From the NCBI GenBank assembly GCA_002693775.1, contig NZRP01000048.1, positions 28,109 to 92,108 of the forward strand: a stretch of 64,000 nt of DNA, in the 5' to 3' direction. This stretch comes from Crocinitomicaceae bacterium (GTDB lineage Bacteria > Bacteroidota > Bacteroidia > Flavobacteriales_D > Sanyastnellaceae). Below, one piece after another: positions 1 to 9,109 of this stretch; the first letter of the stretch is position 1; every line of letters starts with the position of its first letter. A program made the position numbers and the translations under genes. The notes under the pieces were generated by a model that was not told the DNA's origin, made no database searches, and saw only the letters and a program-made list of their open reading frames with translations.

Positions 1-1481
1 AATAGGTGAACGTGATCTAATCCTCTTACGGTGCGCCAAACATCACTCAATACCACAGATAAAGTAGAGGTTTTAATACCTCCGCCAGTTGACGAGGAAG
101 ATGCTCCAATGAACATTAAAATTATAAGTAGAAATAGCATTGGAACTCCAACAGAACTTATGTCAACAGTGTTGAAACCAGAAGTTCTAGTGACACTTTG
201 GAATACTGAGGTTGTGAATTTGCCCCATAAGTCCATTCCTGATAATGCACCGTTCCATTCAATTGTAGCAAAGGAAACTGTTCCAATAGCAACAAGTATA
301 AGTGAGAAGTAAAGAGCAATTTTAGTGGCAAAGCCAAGCCCTTTCCAAGGAGCTTTTTTACGTTCTCTTAATTTCTCTAGGCTGAATAAGTCAAATAGAG
401 CCACCATTCCTAAAGCCCCAACAAAGACTAGTATTGTAATAATCCAGTGTACTAACCAATTGCTTGCTACGGCTTCGAAGGCAAGTCCGTCAGTAAATAG
501 CGTTATTCCTGCATTGTTAAATGCAGAAATACTGTGGAATAGAGATGAGAATATTCGTTCTCCAGTACTTGTAAATTCTAAGTTATTACTCCATGAAAAG
601 GCTAGTGCTATTGCTCCAATGATTTCAATCGACATGCACCAAATAAAGACCCTGCTTAATGTGTTTTTACCGCTTAGGTAGCTGTCTTTGTTGACGAAGT
701 CTTCTATCACGTCGTGCTGTCGTACACTCACGCCAAATCGAGCGGCTAAAGAAAGGAATGAAGCGAAGGCGATAACGTTTAATCCTCCTAGCTGAATTAG
801 TAGCAGAAGTACGATTTGGCCTTTAAAAGTAAAAAAAGTCATTGTGTCTTCTACCATAAGGCCTGTGACGCAAGTTGCAGAAGTAGAAGTGAATAGCGCA
901 TCAATAGCCTTCATCCCATTGCCAGAGGTAGTCATCTCAGGCATCATTAGTAGAAGGGTTCCTACAGTTGTGATTCCTAAGAAACTCAGGATAAATATTA
1001 CTGCTGGATGCATCTTAATCCTAGGTAGTACAGCCCCCTTCCTCATCAGTTCGGCAATTACAACTATTGCAAAGTAGAATTGAATGAATAGAGTAGAAAA
1101 GTCAGTATAAGAGTCAAAACCCAGCTTAATGAGAAGTGGTTCCAGTAGGAAAGAGCCAACGAACAGATCGCAAATGCCTTCAATTACCAATAATGCCATC
1201 ACGACTCCTTCAAACCAATTTTCTTTAAGAAAGGTGGAAGGATGGAAGTCGTATATTAGCCTAGCTATGTATTGAATTACATAGAAAACAAAACTGAATT
1301 TGATAAAGCTTAGTAGGCCGTAAGAAGATTCTTCTGTCTGTGGGAACCCATAGTAGATGGCGAGAACAACAAGTGCTGAGACAGATATAAAGAGATTTAG
1401 AACTCTAAGTATTTTAAGATTTCTATCCTTCGATTCATAGAGGCTTAGGTTTACTCTTTCTCTAACTTCTCTAAGTGTCAT
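1..1481 (-). CDS. TrkH/KtrB-type potassium uptake protein (3' end outside window)
   Basis: Membrane subunit of a Trk/Ktr potassium transporter, read on the minus strand from ATG at 1481; the reading frame stays open to base 1, so the C-terminus lies outside. The translation starts MTLREVRERVNL, followed by an N-terminal block of about 150 residues with several hydrophobic segments, then the TrkH core. Filter-like segments are visible, for example STSATCVTGL and, near the left edge, SSSSTGGGIKTST, which fits the repeated P-loop signature of the family. The extra N-terminal membrane block is common in Bacteroidota TrkH proteins (family knowledge). The start overlaps the stop of the upstream kinase gene by 4 bases (ATGA), so it is probably the last gene of a run starting at the symporter. 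The TrkA/KtrA regulatory partner is not in the window. Confidence 0.9.
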   Translation of the reverse strand, partial: MTLREVRERVNLSLYESKDRNLKILRVLNLFISVSALVVLAIYYGFPQTEESSYGLLSFIKFSFVFYVIQYIARLIYDFHPSTFLKENWFEGVVMALLVIEGICDLFVGSFLLEPLLIKLGFDSYTDFSTLFIQFYFAIVVIAELMRKGAVLPRIKMHPAVIFILSFLGITTVGTLLLMMPEMTTSGNGMKAIDALFTSTSATCVTGLMVEDTMTFFTFKGQIVLLLLIQLGGLNVIAFASFLSLAARFGVSVRQHDVIEDFVNKDSYLSGKNTLSRVFIWCMSIEIIGAIALAFSWSNNLEFTSTGERIFSSLFHSISAFNNAGITLFTDGLAFEAVASNWLVHWIITILVFVGALGMVALFDLFSLEKLRERKKAPWKGLGFATKIALYFSLILVAIGTVSFATIEWNGALSGMDLWGKFTTSVFQSVTRTSGFNTVDISSVGVPMLFLLIILMFIGASSSSTGGGIKTSTLSVVLSDVWRTVRGLDHVHL

Positions 1482-2458
1482 GATAGGAACTCTTTAGAAA
1501 GAGAATCAAGATTAATTGTTACTACTCCACTTTGTTCAACTACTAGTCCGCCTGCAATGTTTGATACTTTTGCTATATCGTTTAGGCTAGCACCTGCAGC
1601 TAGCATAAGTGAAGCGGTTGCAATAACAGTGTCTCCAGCACCGCTGACATCTATAACTTCTCTGTTGATTCCCTTTTCGTGTAGGTGTGAAGTGTTGCTA
1701 GATGGTGAGTGAAGCCACATGCCATTAGATCCAAGAGTAGTAAGGCTGATTGTTGGATTGAGTTGAGAGTGAAGTTTTTCAACTGCACTATTTAAACCTT
1801 GTAAATTATCAGGGTTAATTTCTGTTTCCAGACCCTCTTTGAGTTCTTTAAGGTTAGGCTTGAATAATGTTGCATTCTTATAAAAGTGGAAGTTTATAAG
1901 CTTAGGGTCCACAGTTATTGGAATGTTTAATTCGTTTGCATTAGTAATAATGAACTCAGCAAGATTTTTACTCATGACGCCCTTGTCGTAATCTTCAATG
2001 ATGATTACGTCTATCTCTCCGCATTGAAGTTGATTAGAGATTTGGACTTTGAGGTTATTAAGGCTTGAGTCAGAAATAGGGTTAGTAGTTTCTTCATCAA
2101 TCCGAAGCAAATGCTCATGACCTTTTATAATTCTAGTTTTTACTGTAGTTGTACGAGCGTGCTCTTCAATTACAGCATCAGAATTAATCCCCTTTTTCTG
2201 AAGAAGTTTAAGTAGGTATTTCCCGCTTATGTCATTTCCTATCACTGAAGCAAGTCTGACTTTAGCTCCCAAAGAAAGTATGTTTCTTGCAACGTTGCCG
2301 GCTCCTCCAATACGGGAGTCTTTGCCAGTTTTATTTAGAACCGGGACAGGGGCTTCAGGGCTTTGTCTTCCAACATTGCCCCATAGGTATGTATCAATCA
2401 TAACATCCCCCACCACAAGAGCGGTGAGGTTAGAAAAGCGATTGAGTACGTTGTTCAT
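1478..2458 (-). CDS. PfkB-family kinase, D-glycero-beta-D-manno-heptose-7-phosphate kinase type (RfaE1/HldA)
   Basis: 326-residue ribokinase/PfkB-fold sugar kinase. The N-terminal part carries DVMIDTYLWG and GGAGNVARN, the substrate-binding signature of the RfaE1 domain, and the C-terminal part carries DVSGAGDT with the catalytic aspartate and anion hole of PfkB kinases. The likely reaction is phosphorylation of heptose-7-phosphate at O1 in ADP-heptose synthesis for lipopolysaccharide. It lacks the C-terminal adenylyltransferase domain of bifunctional HldE, so it would be the stand-alone kinase; no other heptose gene is nearby. It overlaps the aminotransferase upstream and TrkH downstream by 4 bases each, which suggests translational coupling. 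A different PfkB sugar kinase cannot be excluded, but RPEAPVP-like spacing after GRQS supports the RfaE1 group. Confidence 0.8.
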   Translation of the reverse strand: MNNVLNRFSNLTALVVGDVMIDTYLWGNVGRQSPEAPVPVLNKTGKDSRIGGAGNVARNILSLGAKVRLASVIGNDISGKYLLKLLQKKGINSDAVIEEHARTTTVKTRIIKGHEHLLRIDEETTNPISDSSLNNLKVQISNQLQCGEIDVIIIEDYDKGVMSKNLAEFIITNANELNIPITVDPKLINFHFYKNATLFKPNLKELKEGLETEINPDNLQGLNSAVEKLHSQLNPTISLTTLGSNGMWLHSPSSNTSHLHEKGINREVIDVSGAGDTVIATASLMLAAGASLNDIAKVSNIAGGLVVEQSGVVTINLDSLSKEFLS

Positions 2459-3654
2459 ATAGCCAATTTACTCACGGCTTCTCTAATTCTGCGAGCGGCT
2501 TCACTTAGAATTTCATCAGAGGCAGCATAACTAAGTCTAATGCATTCTGGTGTGCCAAATGCAGAACCGCTTACAGTAGCAACGTGAGCTTCCTCGATTA
2601 GGAACATGGCTACATCGTCAGAATTGTTGAGAGTTTTACCGTTGAATGATTTACCAAACAATCCACTTATATCCGGGAAAAGGTAGAAGGCACCCATGGG
2701 CTGGTTAAGCTTGATGCCAGGAATGCCTGAAAGGTCGTTAAGCATTTGATTGCGTCTTCTAAGAAATGCCTCGAGCATTTCATTAGCTATGCTAGGATCT
2801 GAGGCTACCGCTTCGGCGGCAGCGGCCTGGGAAATTGAGCAAGGTGCTGAAGTGATTTGGCCTTGGATTTTGTTGCAAGCAGTTGCGATCCACTTTGGAG
2901 CACCGATGTAACCTAGACGCCATCCTGTCATCGCAAATCCCTTTGAAACGCCATTTACCGTTACAACTCTATCCATCATACCAGGTATGCCAGCAAGGCT
3001 AGCGTGCTTAGGAGTGAAGTTGATTAGCTCGTAAATCTCATCGCTTATAGTGATGATGTTGTCGTGCTTCAGGAGAACCTCAGCAATAGCCTCAGTTTCT
3101 TCAAGATTATAAACGGAACCAGATGGGTTGCAAGGCGATGAATAAATCACCATGCGAGTTTTTTTATTGATAGCAGATGCTAATGCTTTAGGCTTGATTT
3201 TGTAGTCGTTCTCAATGCTAGTTGGAAGTACAATAGGTACGCCTTTTGCAAGCTTAACGATCTCAGCATAACTAACCCAGTATGGCGCAGGTAGTATTAC
3301 TTCATCGCCAGGGTTTACAAGAGAAAGTACTATGTTAGCGATACTTTGCTTAGCTCCGTTGCTAACTACGATTTGGTCAGGGGTATAATCCAGCCCATTA
3401 TCTCTTTTAAATTTTTTAGAAATAGCCTCTCGAACACTCACTGTTCCTGCAACAGGAGTATAGTGAGTGTCGTTAGCATTTATAGCATCTATTCCCGCTT
3501 GCTTTAGTGGTTCAGGAGTGTCGAAATCTGGTTCTCCCAGTGAAAGAGAGATAATGTCAATTCCTTTAGCCTTTAACTCGCGAGCCATTTTAGCCATGGC
3601 GATAGTTGCTGATTCAGATAGGCTGTTTAGAAGGTCAGAAGTTCGATTGTTCAT
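2455..3654 (-). CDS. Class I pyridoxal-phosphate aminotransferase (aspartate aminotransferase-like)
   Basis: 399-residue fold-type I aminotransferase of the AspC/AAT-Ib group. SLGEPDFDTP near the N-terminus, the SSPCNPSGS segment (binding-site asparagine) around residue 172, SDEIYE around 204 (the aspartate that contacts the cofactor) and VSKGFAMTGWRLGY with the Schiff-base lysine at K238 are all present. An arginine in IRLSYA near the C-terminus fits the substrate carboxylate-binding residue. It probably moves the amino group between aspartate (or another amino acid) and 2-oxoglutarate in the cytoplasm. The gene lies 15 bases after the symporter and overlaps the kinase by 4 bases. Exact substrate cannot be read from sequence. 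Confidence 0.9.
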   Translation of the reverse strand: MNNRTSDLLNSLSESATIAMAKMARELKAKGIDIISLSLGEPDFDTPEPLKQAGIDAINANDTHYTPVAGTVSVREAISKKFKRDNGLDYTPDQIVVSNGAKQSIANIVLSLVNPGDEVILPAPYWVSYAEIVKLAKGVPIVLPTSIENDYKIKPKALASAINKKTRMVIYSSPCNPSGSVYNLEETEAIAEVLLKHDNIITISDEIYELINFTPKHASLAGIPGMMDRVVTVNGVSKGFAMTGWRLGYIGAPKWIATACNKIQGQITSAPCSISQAAAAEAVASDPSIANEMLEAFLRRRNQMLNDLSGIPGIKLNQPMGAFYLFPDISGLFGKSFNGKTLNNSDDVAMFLIEEAHVATVSGSAFGTPECIRLSYAASDEILSEAARRIREAVSKLAI

Positions 3655-3669
3655 GCCTTTGATTAGATG

Positions 3670-5169
3670 CTAGTTTTTAGGATTAAATTTCGCCTTCAAA
3701 GGTACTTCGTTAATCGAGATAATTGATAGTCCTAGAGCAGTTATTATTCCATTAACTGGCAATAGGGCAAACCCAAAACTGAACCCATAAAAGTGGTCAA
3801 GGCATCTCTCTAAAATATAGCATATTACAGGAGCAGTAATTGCGACAATTGGAATGAATTTATCTGAAGCTTTCTCTTTTGAGAATATCCCGTAGAAAAA
3901 CAACCCTAATAGTGGGCCGTAAGTGTAGTTCGCAGCAGTGAAAAGAGCAGCTACTGCACTTTGGTCGTTTATAGCTCTAAAGAGCATTATTACTACAAGT
4001 AGAACTAAAGCAACTAAAACGTGAACTCTTCCTCTAATTTTTAATGCTTTTTTTTCTTCCATTTTCTCTATGCCTATTATATCAACACAGATAGAAGTCG
4101 TCAGGGATGTCATTGCTGAGTCTGCAGAGCTAAATGCTGAAGCTAAAAGCCCAACTAGGAAAACACCTCCCATCCAAATTCCTAGTGAACCATCAAGTGC
4201 AAACATTGGGTAAATCTTATCTGTAGTAATTGGTAGTATCAAACTTATTTGTTCAATCGGTCCATGTAAGCAGAAAAGTGCTCCTAACGAGAGGAAAATG
4301 ATATTGACAAAGAAGAGGATGAAAGCAAAGGATCCCATGTTCTTTTGGGCTGATTTAAGATCCTTACAAGCAAGGTTCTTCTGCATCATATCTTGATCTA
4401 AACCGGTCATTGCAATGCATAGGAAAACGCCAGCTAAGAAATGTTTTACAAAGTGATGCGGAGCTTTCCAATTTTCAAATTCAAATATCTGAGTCCTTCC
4501 ACTAGACTTAACAAGTTCTGGTATGCCCCCAATTGAAACGCCCTGAGATTCAGCGATAGCATATACAGTGAGAATTACAGCAGCAAGCATGCAAGCGGTT
4601 TGGATTGTATCAGTCCAAATCACAGTAGCCATCCCTCCCTTTTTAGTGTAGAAGTATATAATTGTTAGAACTGTAAACACTGTGAGAGCAAATGCCCAAG
4701 TTGGAGATTTTCCTTCAAATATTGGGTCTAAGAATGCCATTTCTACAACAAGAGCGACCAGGAAAAGCCTGAAAGAAGCTCCTATGGTTCTACTCAGAAG
4801 GAAAAACGAAGCTCCTGTTTTATATGCATTGTTGCCAAACCTTTTTTCCAGATAAGTGTAAATACTAGTCAGCCCTAGCTTGTAATAAAGGGGTAGTAGA
4901 AACAACATAATGAAAATGTATCCAGTGCAGAATCCCATCATCATTTGTAGATAGTGCCAGTTTTTTTCTACCACTTCACCTGGTACTGAAATAAAGGTGA
5001 CACCGCTAAGTGTTGCACCTATCATTCCAAATGCAACTATGTACCACGGAGCAGCCTTTCCTGCCAGATAGAAATCACTACTCTTACTCTTTCCTCCTGT
5101 GAAATATGCTATTATAAAAAGCATACTCACATATGCCAAAGCAATAAGTAGAAATGATATTGGTGTCAT
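3670..5169 (-). CDS. Sodium:solute symporter (SSS family)
   Basis: Polytopic inner-membrane protein of about 500 residues with the SSS pattern: a first membrane segment, then SSDFYLAGKAAPWYIVAFGM and the GATLSGVTFISVPG region typical of the sodium-binding core. It probably imports a solute with sodium; the solute is not predictable. I chose ATG 5169 (MTPISFLLIAL) because it starts directly at the first membrane helix and is preceded by a perfect TACATTTG box; the frame also extends to ATG 5205 and TTG 5208, which would overlap the recR GTG start at 5200. A run of eight A/T bases in the coding strand near 4048-4055 (lysine codons) is the longest homopolymer in the gene. Confidence 0.88.
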   Translation of the reverse strand: MTPISFLLIALAYVSMLFIIAYFTGGKSKSSDFYLAGKAAPWYIVAFGMIGATLSGVTFISVPGEVVEKNWHYLQMMMGFCTGYIFIMLFLLPLYYKLGLTSIYTYLEKRFGNNAYKTGASFFLLSRTIGASFRLFLVALVVEMAFLDPIFEGKSPTWAFALTVFTVLTIIYFYTKKGGMATVIWTDTIQTACMLAAVILTVYAIAESQGVSIGGIPELVKSSGRTQIFEFENWKAPHHFVKHFLAGVFLCIAMTGLDQDMMQKNLACKDLKSAQKNMGSFAFILFFVNIIFLSLGALFCLHGPIEQISLILPITTDKIYPMFALDGSLGIWMGGVFLVGLLASAFSSADSAMTSLTTSICVDIIGIEKMEEKKALKIRGRVHVLVALVLLVVIMLFRAINDQSAVAALFTAANYTYGPLLGLFFYGIFSKEKASDKFIPIVAITAPVICYILERCLDHFYGFSFGFALLPVNGIITALGLSIISINEVPLKAKFNPKN

Positions 5170-5173
5170 AGCC

Positions 5174-5181
5174 CAAATGTA
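5174..5181 (-). promoter_or_regulatory. Bacteroidota-type -7 box before the SSS symporter
   Basis: TACATTTG on the minus strand matches the TAnnTTTG consensus exactly and ends 4 bases before ATG 5169. With the usual 4-6 bases between this box and the transcription start, the mRNA would begin at the start codon. I do not see a clear -33 TTTG element. If translation starts at 5205 instead, the box would be inside coding sequence. Confidence 0.5.
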
Positions 5182-5199
5182 AGGTACTATATTTACGCT

Positions 5200-5823
5200 G
5201 TGCATCAACTTCCATCACGTTTAATAGAAGCAGCAGTAGACCAAATTGCCTCTTTGCCAGGAATTGGCAGAAGGACGGCTTTAAGGTTAGCACTTAGCCT
5301 GTTAAGGCGTGATCCAGAGAGAGCACATCAACTAGCTGAATCAATAGTTTCCATGGTTGATGGTGTGACGCCTTGTTCTAAGTGTCACAACCTGAGCGAG
5401 GACATTCTTTGCAGTATTTGTAATACACCATCTAGAGACGAATCGGTTATTTGTGTAGTTGAGGATATTAGGGACTTACTTGCAATAGAAAGCCTAGGTA
5501 ATTTCAAAGGATTATACCACGTACTTGGTGGAGTCATTAGCCCCATGGAAGGAATAGGCCCATCTGACATCTACTTGCAGTCACTTATAGATAGGGTTGA
5601 TTCTATTGAATGCGAAGAAGGTAAGAGGGTGGAAGTGATTTTTGCCCTACCTGCGACAATGGAAGGAGAAACAACTTCATTTTACTTATTTAAGAAGCTA
5701 AAGGATAAAAACATTATTGTAACCTCATTAGCTAGAGGTGTTGCAGTGGGCGAATCTCTACAATACGCTGATGAAGCAACTCTTTCAAGATCACTAGAAA
5801 ATAGAACTATCTATGAAGCTTAG
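5200..5823 (+). CDS. recR: Recombination mediator protein RecR
   Basis: 207-residue RecR, which works with RecF/RecO in loading RecA on gapped DNA. The N-terminal helix-hairpin-helix (SLPGIGRRTALRLAL), the four-cysteine zinc finger (CSKC then CSIC, about residues 59-74) and the Toprim motif starting VVEDIRDL are all visible, and the length is normal for the family. The start is GTG at 5200: no in-frame ATG lies just upstream, and the N-terminus (VHQLPSRLIEAAV) aligns with the usual RecR start. It is divergent from the symporter and overlaps the following glycosyltransferase by 11 bases, so the two are probably co-transcribed. Confidence 0.96.
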   Translation: MHQLPSRLIEAAVDQIASLPGIGRRTALRLALSLLRRDPERAHQLAESIVSMVDGVTPCSKCHNLSEDILCSICNTPSRDESVICVVEDIRDLLAIESLGNFKGLYHVLGGVISPMEGIGPSDIYLQSLIDRVDSIECEEGKRVEVIFALPATMEGETTSFYLFKKLKDKNIIVTSLARGVAVGESLQYADEATLSRSLENRTIYEA

Positions 5824-7714
5824 TGTTATCATAGTTAGTTATAACGTTGAGGGATTTCTCACCCAATGTTTAGTCTCTGTCGAAAGAGCAATAGCTCAGG
5901 CTAAGGCCCTTGGATCAGGAGATGTTGAGGTGTTTGTAGTTGATAACAATTCCGTTGATGGTACATGTAAAATTGTCAAGGACAAATTCCCTTGGGTTAA
6001 GCTGATAGAAAACAAAGACAACACTGGTTTTTCAGTTGCAAATAACCAGGCAATAGTACTTTCTAAAGGAGAGTATGTCCTGCTACTTAATCCCGATACA
6101 GTTGTTTCTGAAGACACATTTATTTCTTGCATAGAGTATTCTGATAAACATCCTAATCTAGGAGGTCTGGGCGTACCTATGTACGATGGCAGAGGCACTT
6201 ATCTACCTGAAAGCAAGAGAGGAATTCCTACACCATTTGCATCGCTATCTAGAATGTCAGGGATGTACAAACTAGCTCCTAAGTCTGAAAAGCTAAATTC
6301 ATATTACGCTGGTCATATATCTAAGGATGAAAATGCTGAGATTGAGATTTTAAGTGGGGCATTTATGTGGATGAGAGCTTCCGCAATAGATAAAGTAGGA
6401 ATGCTTGATGAGACCTTCTTTATGTATGGCGAAGATATTGATCTTAGTTGGAGAATTATAAAGGGAGGTTATGAGAATCACTATTTTGCTGAAACCCAAA
6501 TCATTCACTACAAAGGAGAGAGTACTAAAAAGGGAAGTCTTAATTATGTCTCTGTATTCTACAAAGCCATGCTGATTTTTGCTGCAAAGCATTTTGAGGG
6601 TGGGCAGGCGTGGATATATAACATGGTCATTCGCCTAGCTATTTATGCTAGAGCAACACTATCAATAGTTAGAAGAATAGCAGAAAAACTACTATTACCT
6701 TCAGCAGAGTGGCTGGCATTGTTTGGCTCCCTATTACTAATTCTAAAATATTACTCAGAATATTCAGGGATAGATTACAATTGGGACTTGGCAACAATCT
6801 CACTTGGGTCTTATTCCTCTGTGTTTATTGTAGTTTTATGGCTGTTTGGAGGTTATGACAGACCCTGGGTTCCCAGAAGAGTAATGAAGGGAATAGCTGC
6901 AGGAACTATCATTTTAATTGCAGTATATGGACTTCTTCCGGAGTCTATCAGGTTTTCTAGGGCTATTCTTCTGCTAGGAGCTATTTCATTTTTCTTCATT
7001 GTGGCCATAGGCCGAATCATATTTGGCCAATGGCGGCTTGGTAAAAGAGTTTCTAACAGATTGCTTGTTGCTTCGCCTGCTGAAGCTGATTCAATCTGTT
7101 CTCTTTTAAATACTCTAGAACCTCAGTCTAAATCACCTCAGCATAAGACTTCCATCCTCGATCCAAGTAATGTCACTTCGCTATCAGAATTTACTAGGAT
7201 TCATAATATTGGAGAAGTTATTTTCAGCGGTCGAGATGTTACCGCTAACGCTATTATATCATCTCTCGCATCCATTTCCTCTCTTCAAATCGTTTGTCGC
7301 ATAGCATGGACGGATGATGGTTCAGTAATGGGGTCAGGCGGTCCAGGACCCGATCCGGTAACCGAACTTGACGGAGCGATTTACAGCCCCTCAGCCAGAA
7401 GATCGAAGCGCCTTTTAGATATTGCACTTTCATTATTATTAATTGTTCTTTCACCACTACTCTTTATTTCCGCCAGATTTAAGTGGGTGAAAAACGCATT
7501 TTCTGTCCTTCTAGGCTTCAAAACTTGGGTTGGCATCAATATTCCGGGGATAAATCAAGAAGCTTTTTCAAAGCCATTTGTTATCTTAGCGGTTGATTCT
7601 GATGATATTAGGGTGCGCGAAAGACTAAGTTTATCCTACGCAAGACAATACCACCCTTTTGAAGACTTGAAGCTTGTCTTGAACTCACTACTTTTGCAAA
7701 ACGAAAACAGATAG
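5813..7714 (+). CDS. Glycosyltransferase family 2 fused to a degenerate polyprenyl-phosphate sugar-phosphotransferase-like region
   Basis: 633-residue protein. Residues 1-270 are a GT-A family 2 enzyme: VSVIIVSYN-like start, VVDNNSVDGT, the LLNPDTVV segment with the metal-binding DxD-type aspartate, and GEDIDLSWR, as in rhamnosyltransferases. Then come about four hydrophobic segments (298-312, 333-345, 361-374, 384-402), a Rossmann-like stretch (about 413-500, RLLVASPAEAD), RRSKRLLDIALSLLL with one more membrane segment (530-553), and a short tail ending YHPFEDLKLVLNSL. The second half has the order of WbaP/PssY-type initiating phosphotransferases, but the catalytic block of that family is missing. 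It probably acts in surface polysaccharide assembly at the inner membrane; the second half is more likely a membrane anchor or scaffold than an enzyme (inference). Confidence 0.82.
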   Translation: MKLSVIIVSYNVEGFLTQCLVSVERAIAQAKALGSGDVEVFVVDNNSVDGTCKIVKDKFPWVKLIENKDNTGFSVANNQAIVLSKGEYVLLLNPDTVVSEDTFISCIEYSDKHPNLGGLGVPMYDGRGTYLPESKRGIPTPFASLSRMSGMYKLAPKSEKLNSYYAGHISKDENAEIEILSGAFMWMRASAIDKVGMLDETFFMYGEDIDLSWRIIKGGYENHYFAETQIIHYKGESTKKGSLNYVSVFYKAMLIFAAKHFEGGQAWIYNMVIRLAIYARATLSIVRRIAEKLLLPSAEWLALFGSLLLILKYYSEYSGIDYNWDLATISLGSYSSVFIVVLWLFGGYDRPWVPRRVMKGIAAGTIILIAVYGLLPESIRFSRAILLLGAISFFFIVAIGRIIFGQWRLGKRVSNRLLVASPAEADSICSLLNTLEPQSKSPQHKTSILDPSNVTSLSEFTRIHNIGEVIFSGRDVTANAIISSLASISSLQIVCRIAWTDDGSVMGSGGPGPDPVTELDGAIYSPSARRSKRLLDIALSLLLIVLSPLLFISARFKWVKNAFSVLLGFKTWVGINIPGINQEAFSKPFVILAVDSDDIRVRERLSLSYARQYHPFEDLKLVLNSLLLQNENR

Positions 7715-7715
7715 T

Positions 7716-9095
7716 ATGGCAGTCATCGAAATTCTACTTCCAAAAATGGGTGAAAGTGTAGCAGAGGCTACAATTACTAATCTCCTTGTTGAGCCTGGTT
7801 CAAATGTTGAATCTGATGAAGCAATTGTTGAAATCGCTACTGATAAAGTAGATAGTGAGGTTCCAGCCCCAGAGGATGGAGTTCTTGTTGAGTGGCTGAT
7901 TGCAGAAGGAGATGTGGTTCCAGTAGGAGCACCTATTGCGAAATACGAAGTAGGAGATTATGTAGGAGATGATGTAGGAGATGATGTAGGAGATTCTGTT
8001 CTATCCCCAGAAGCCGATGAAATTCCAACACCTGCGACACCAGAACCTACTCCGGAAGTTGTTGCTGCAGTTTCTGCACCACTTGATTCAGTCCCAGATA
8101 GAAATGGTCCATCAGGCAGATTTTACTCGCCTCTTGTAAGAAGTATTGCTACTAAAGAGGGAATTAGCATGGAAGAGCTTGAGTCAATTACTGGTTCAGG
8201 ATCAGAGGGTAGAGTGACTAAAAAAGATATTCTAGCATATGTTGCCAGCAGAGGTTCTGCTCCAGCACCAACTGCTGCAGCTCCTACTTCAGCTCCAGCA
8301 CCTGCTAAGCCAGCTGCTCCTACATATAACGTAAGTGCTTCGTCTCACGAGCCACACCCTGCATTTAAGTCAGTTACAGGTGGGTATGACATCGTAGAGA
8401 TGGATAGGATGAGAAAGCTTATTTCTAAGCACATGGTGGACTCTGTTCACACATCGCCACACGTTACTTCATTTGTTGAGGCTGACGTAACCGCTATGGT
8501 TCAGTGGAGAAATAAGAATAAGAATACATTCTTTGAGAAGTACGGCGAGAAGTTGACATTTACGCCAATTTTTGCTGAGGCTATTATTAAGGCTATTGGT
8601 GATTTCCCTGGAGTAAATGCTAGTATAGACGGTGATAACATCGTTATGCATAAGGCTATACACTTAGGAATGGCTGCAGCTCTTCCAGATGGAAACCTAA
8701 TTGTTCCTGTAATTAAACACGCTGACCAATACAACCTTCAAGGACTTGCTCGCCAAGTAAATAATCTTGCAACAAGTGCTAGACAGGGTAAATTGGGGCC
8801 AGATGATATTTCTGGTGGAACGTATACTATGAGTAATGTTGGAACGTTTGGAAATGTGATGGGAACACCAATTATCAATCAGCCACAAGTTGGAATTATT
8901 GCATTGGGAGCTATTAGAAAGCGTCCAGCAGTAATTGAAACTCCAGAAGGAGATGTGATTGGAATTAGACACATGATGTTCTTATCTCATAGCTATGATC
9001 ATAGAGTAGTAGATGGAATGTTAGGTGGTAGCTTTGTTAGAAGGGTAGGAGACTACCTTGAGAGCTTTTCAATTGACAGACCACTAGAGGGATAA
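7716..9095 (+). CDS. Dihydrolipoyl acyltransferase, E2 of a 2-oxoacid dehydrogenase complex
   Basis: 459-residue E2 subunit. The lipoyl domain covers about residues 1-78 with the lipoylated lysine K44 in ATDKVDSE; a low-complexity linker follows; the E1/E3-binding domain is about 136-176 (SPLVRSIATKEGIS...GRVTKKDIL); an Ala/Pro linker leads to the catalytic domain from about 225, with HSYDHRVVDGMLGG carrying the HxxxDG active site. It transfers acyl groups to CoA in a pyruvate, 2-oxoglutarate or branched-chain complex. The FxxPxxxxxx pattern and the absence of neighbours do not decide which one; branched-chain or pyruvate is most likely. E1 and E3 genes are not in the window. It starts one base after the upstream stop codon. 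Confidence 0.92.
   Translation: MAVIEILLPKMGESVAEATITNLLVEPGSNVESDEAIVEIATDKVDSEVPAPEDGVLVEWLIAEGDVVPVGAPIAKYEVGDYVGDDVGDDVGDSVLSPEADEIPTPATPEPTPEVVAAVSAPLDSVPDRNGPSGRFYSPLVRSIATKEGISMEELESITGSGSEGRVTKKDILAYVASRGSAPAPTAAAPTSAPAPAKPAAPTYNVSASSHEPHPAFKSVTGGYDIVEMDRMRKLISKHMVDSVHTSPHVTSFVEADVTAMVQWRNKNKNTFFEKYGEKLTFTPIFAEAIIKAIGDFPGVNASIDGDNIVMHKAIHLGMAAALPDGNLIVPVIKHADQYNLQGLARQVNNLATSARQGKLGPDDISGGTYTMSNVGTFGNVMGTPIINQPQVGIIALGAIRKRPAVIETPEGDVIGIRHMMFLSHSYDHRVVDGMLGGSFVRRVGDYLESFSIDRPLEG
7950..7997 (+). repeat. Four 12-bp tandem repeats in the E2 linker
   Basis: Four in-frame copies of GTAGGAGATKMT encode VGDY-VGDD-VGDD-VGDS between the lipoyl domain and the E1/E3-binding domain. The two middle units are identical in DNA. 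Gain or loss of units would keep the frame, so the linker length could vary between strains. Confidence 0.9.
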
Positions 9096-9109
9096 TAAAA
9101 TCAAAGAGT

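Noticed and set aside
31..1077. Several plus-strand reading frames of 77-118 codons at the left edge
   Set aside because: They lie antisense to a continuous minus-strand TrkH frame with clear family motifs; their own translations show no domain pattern.
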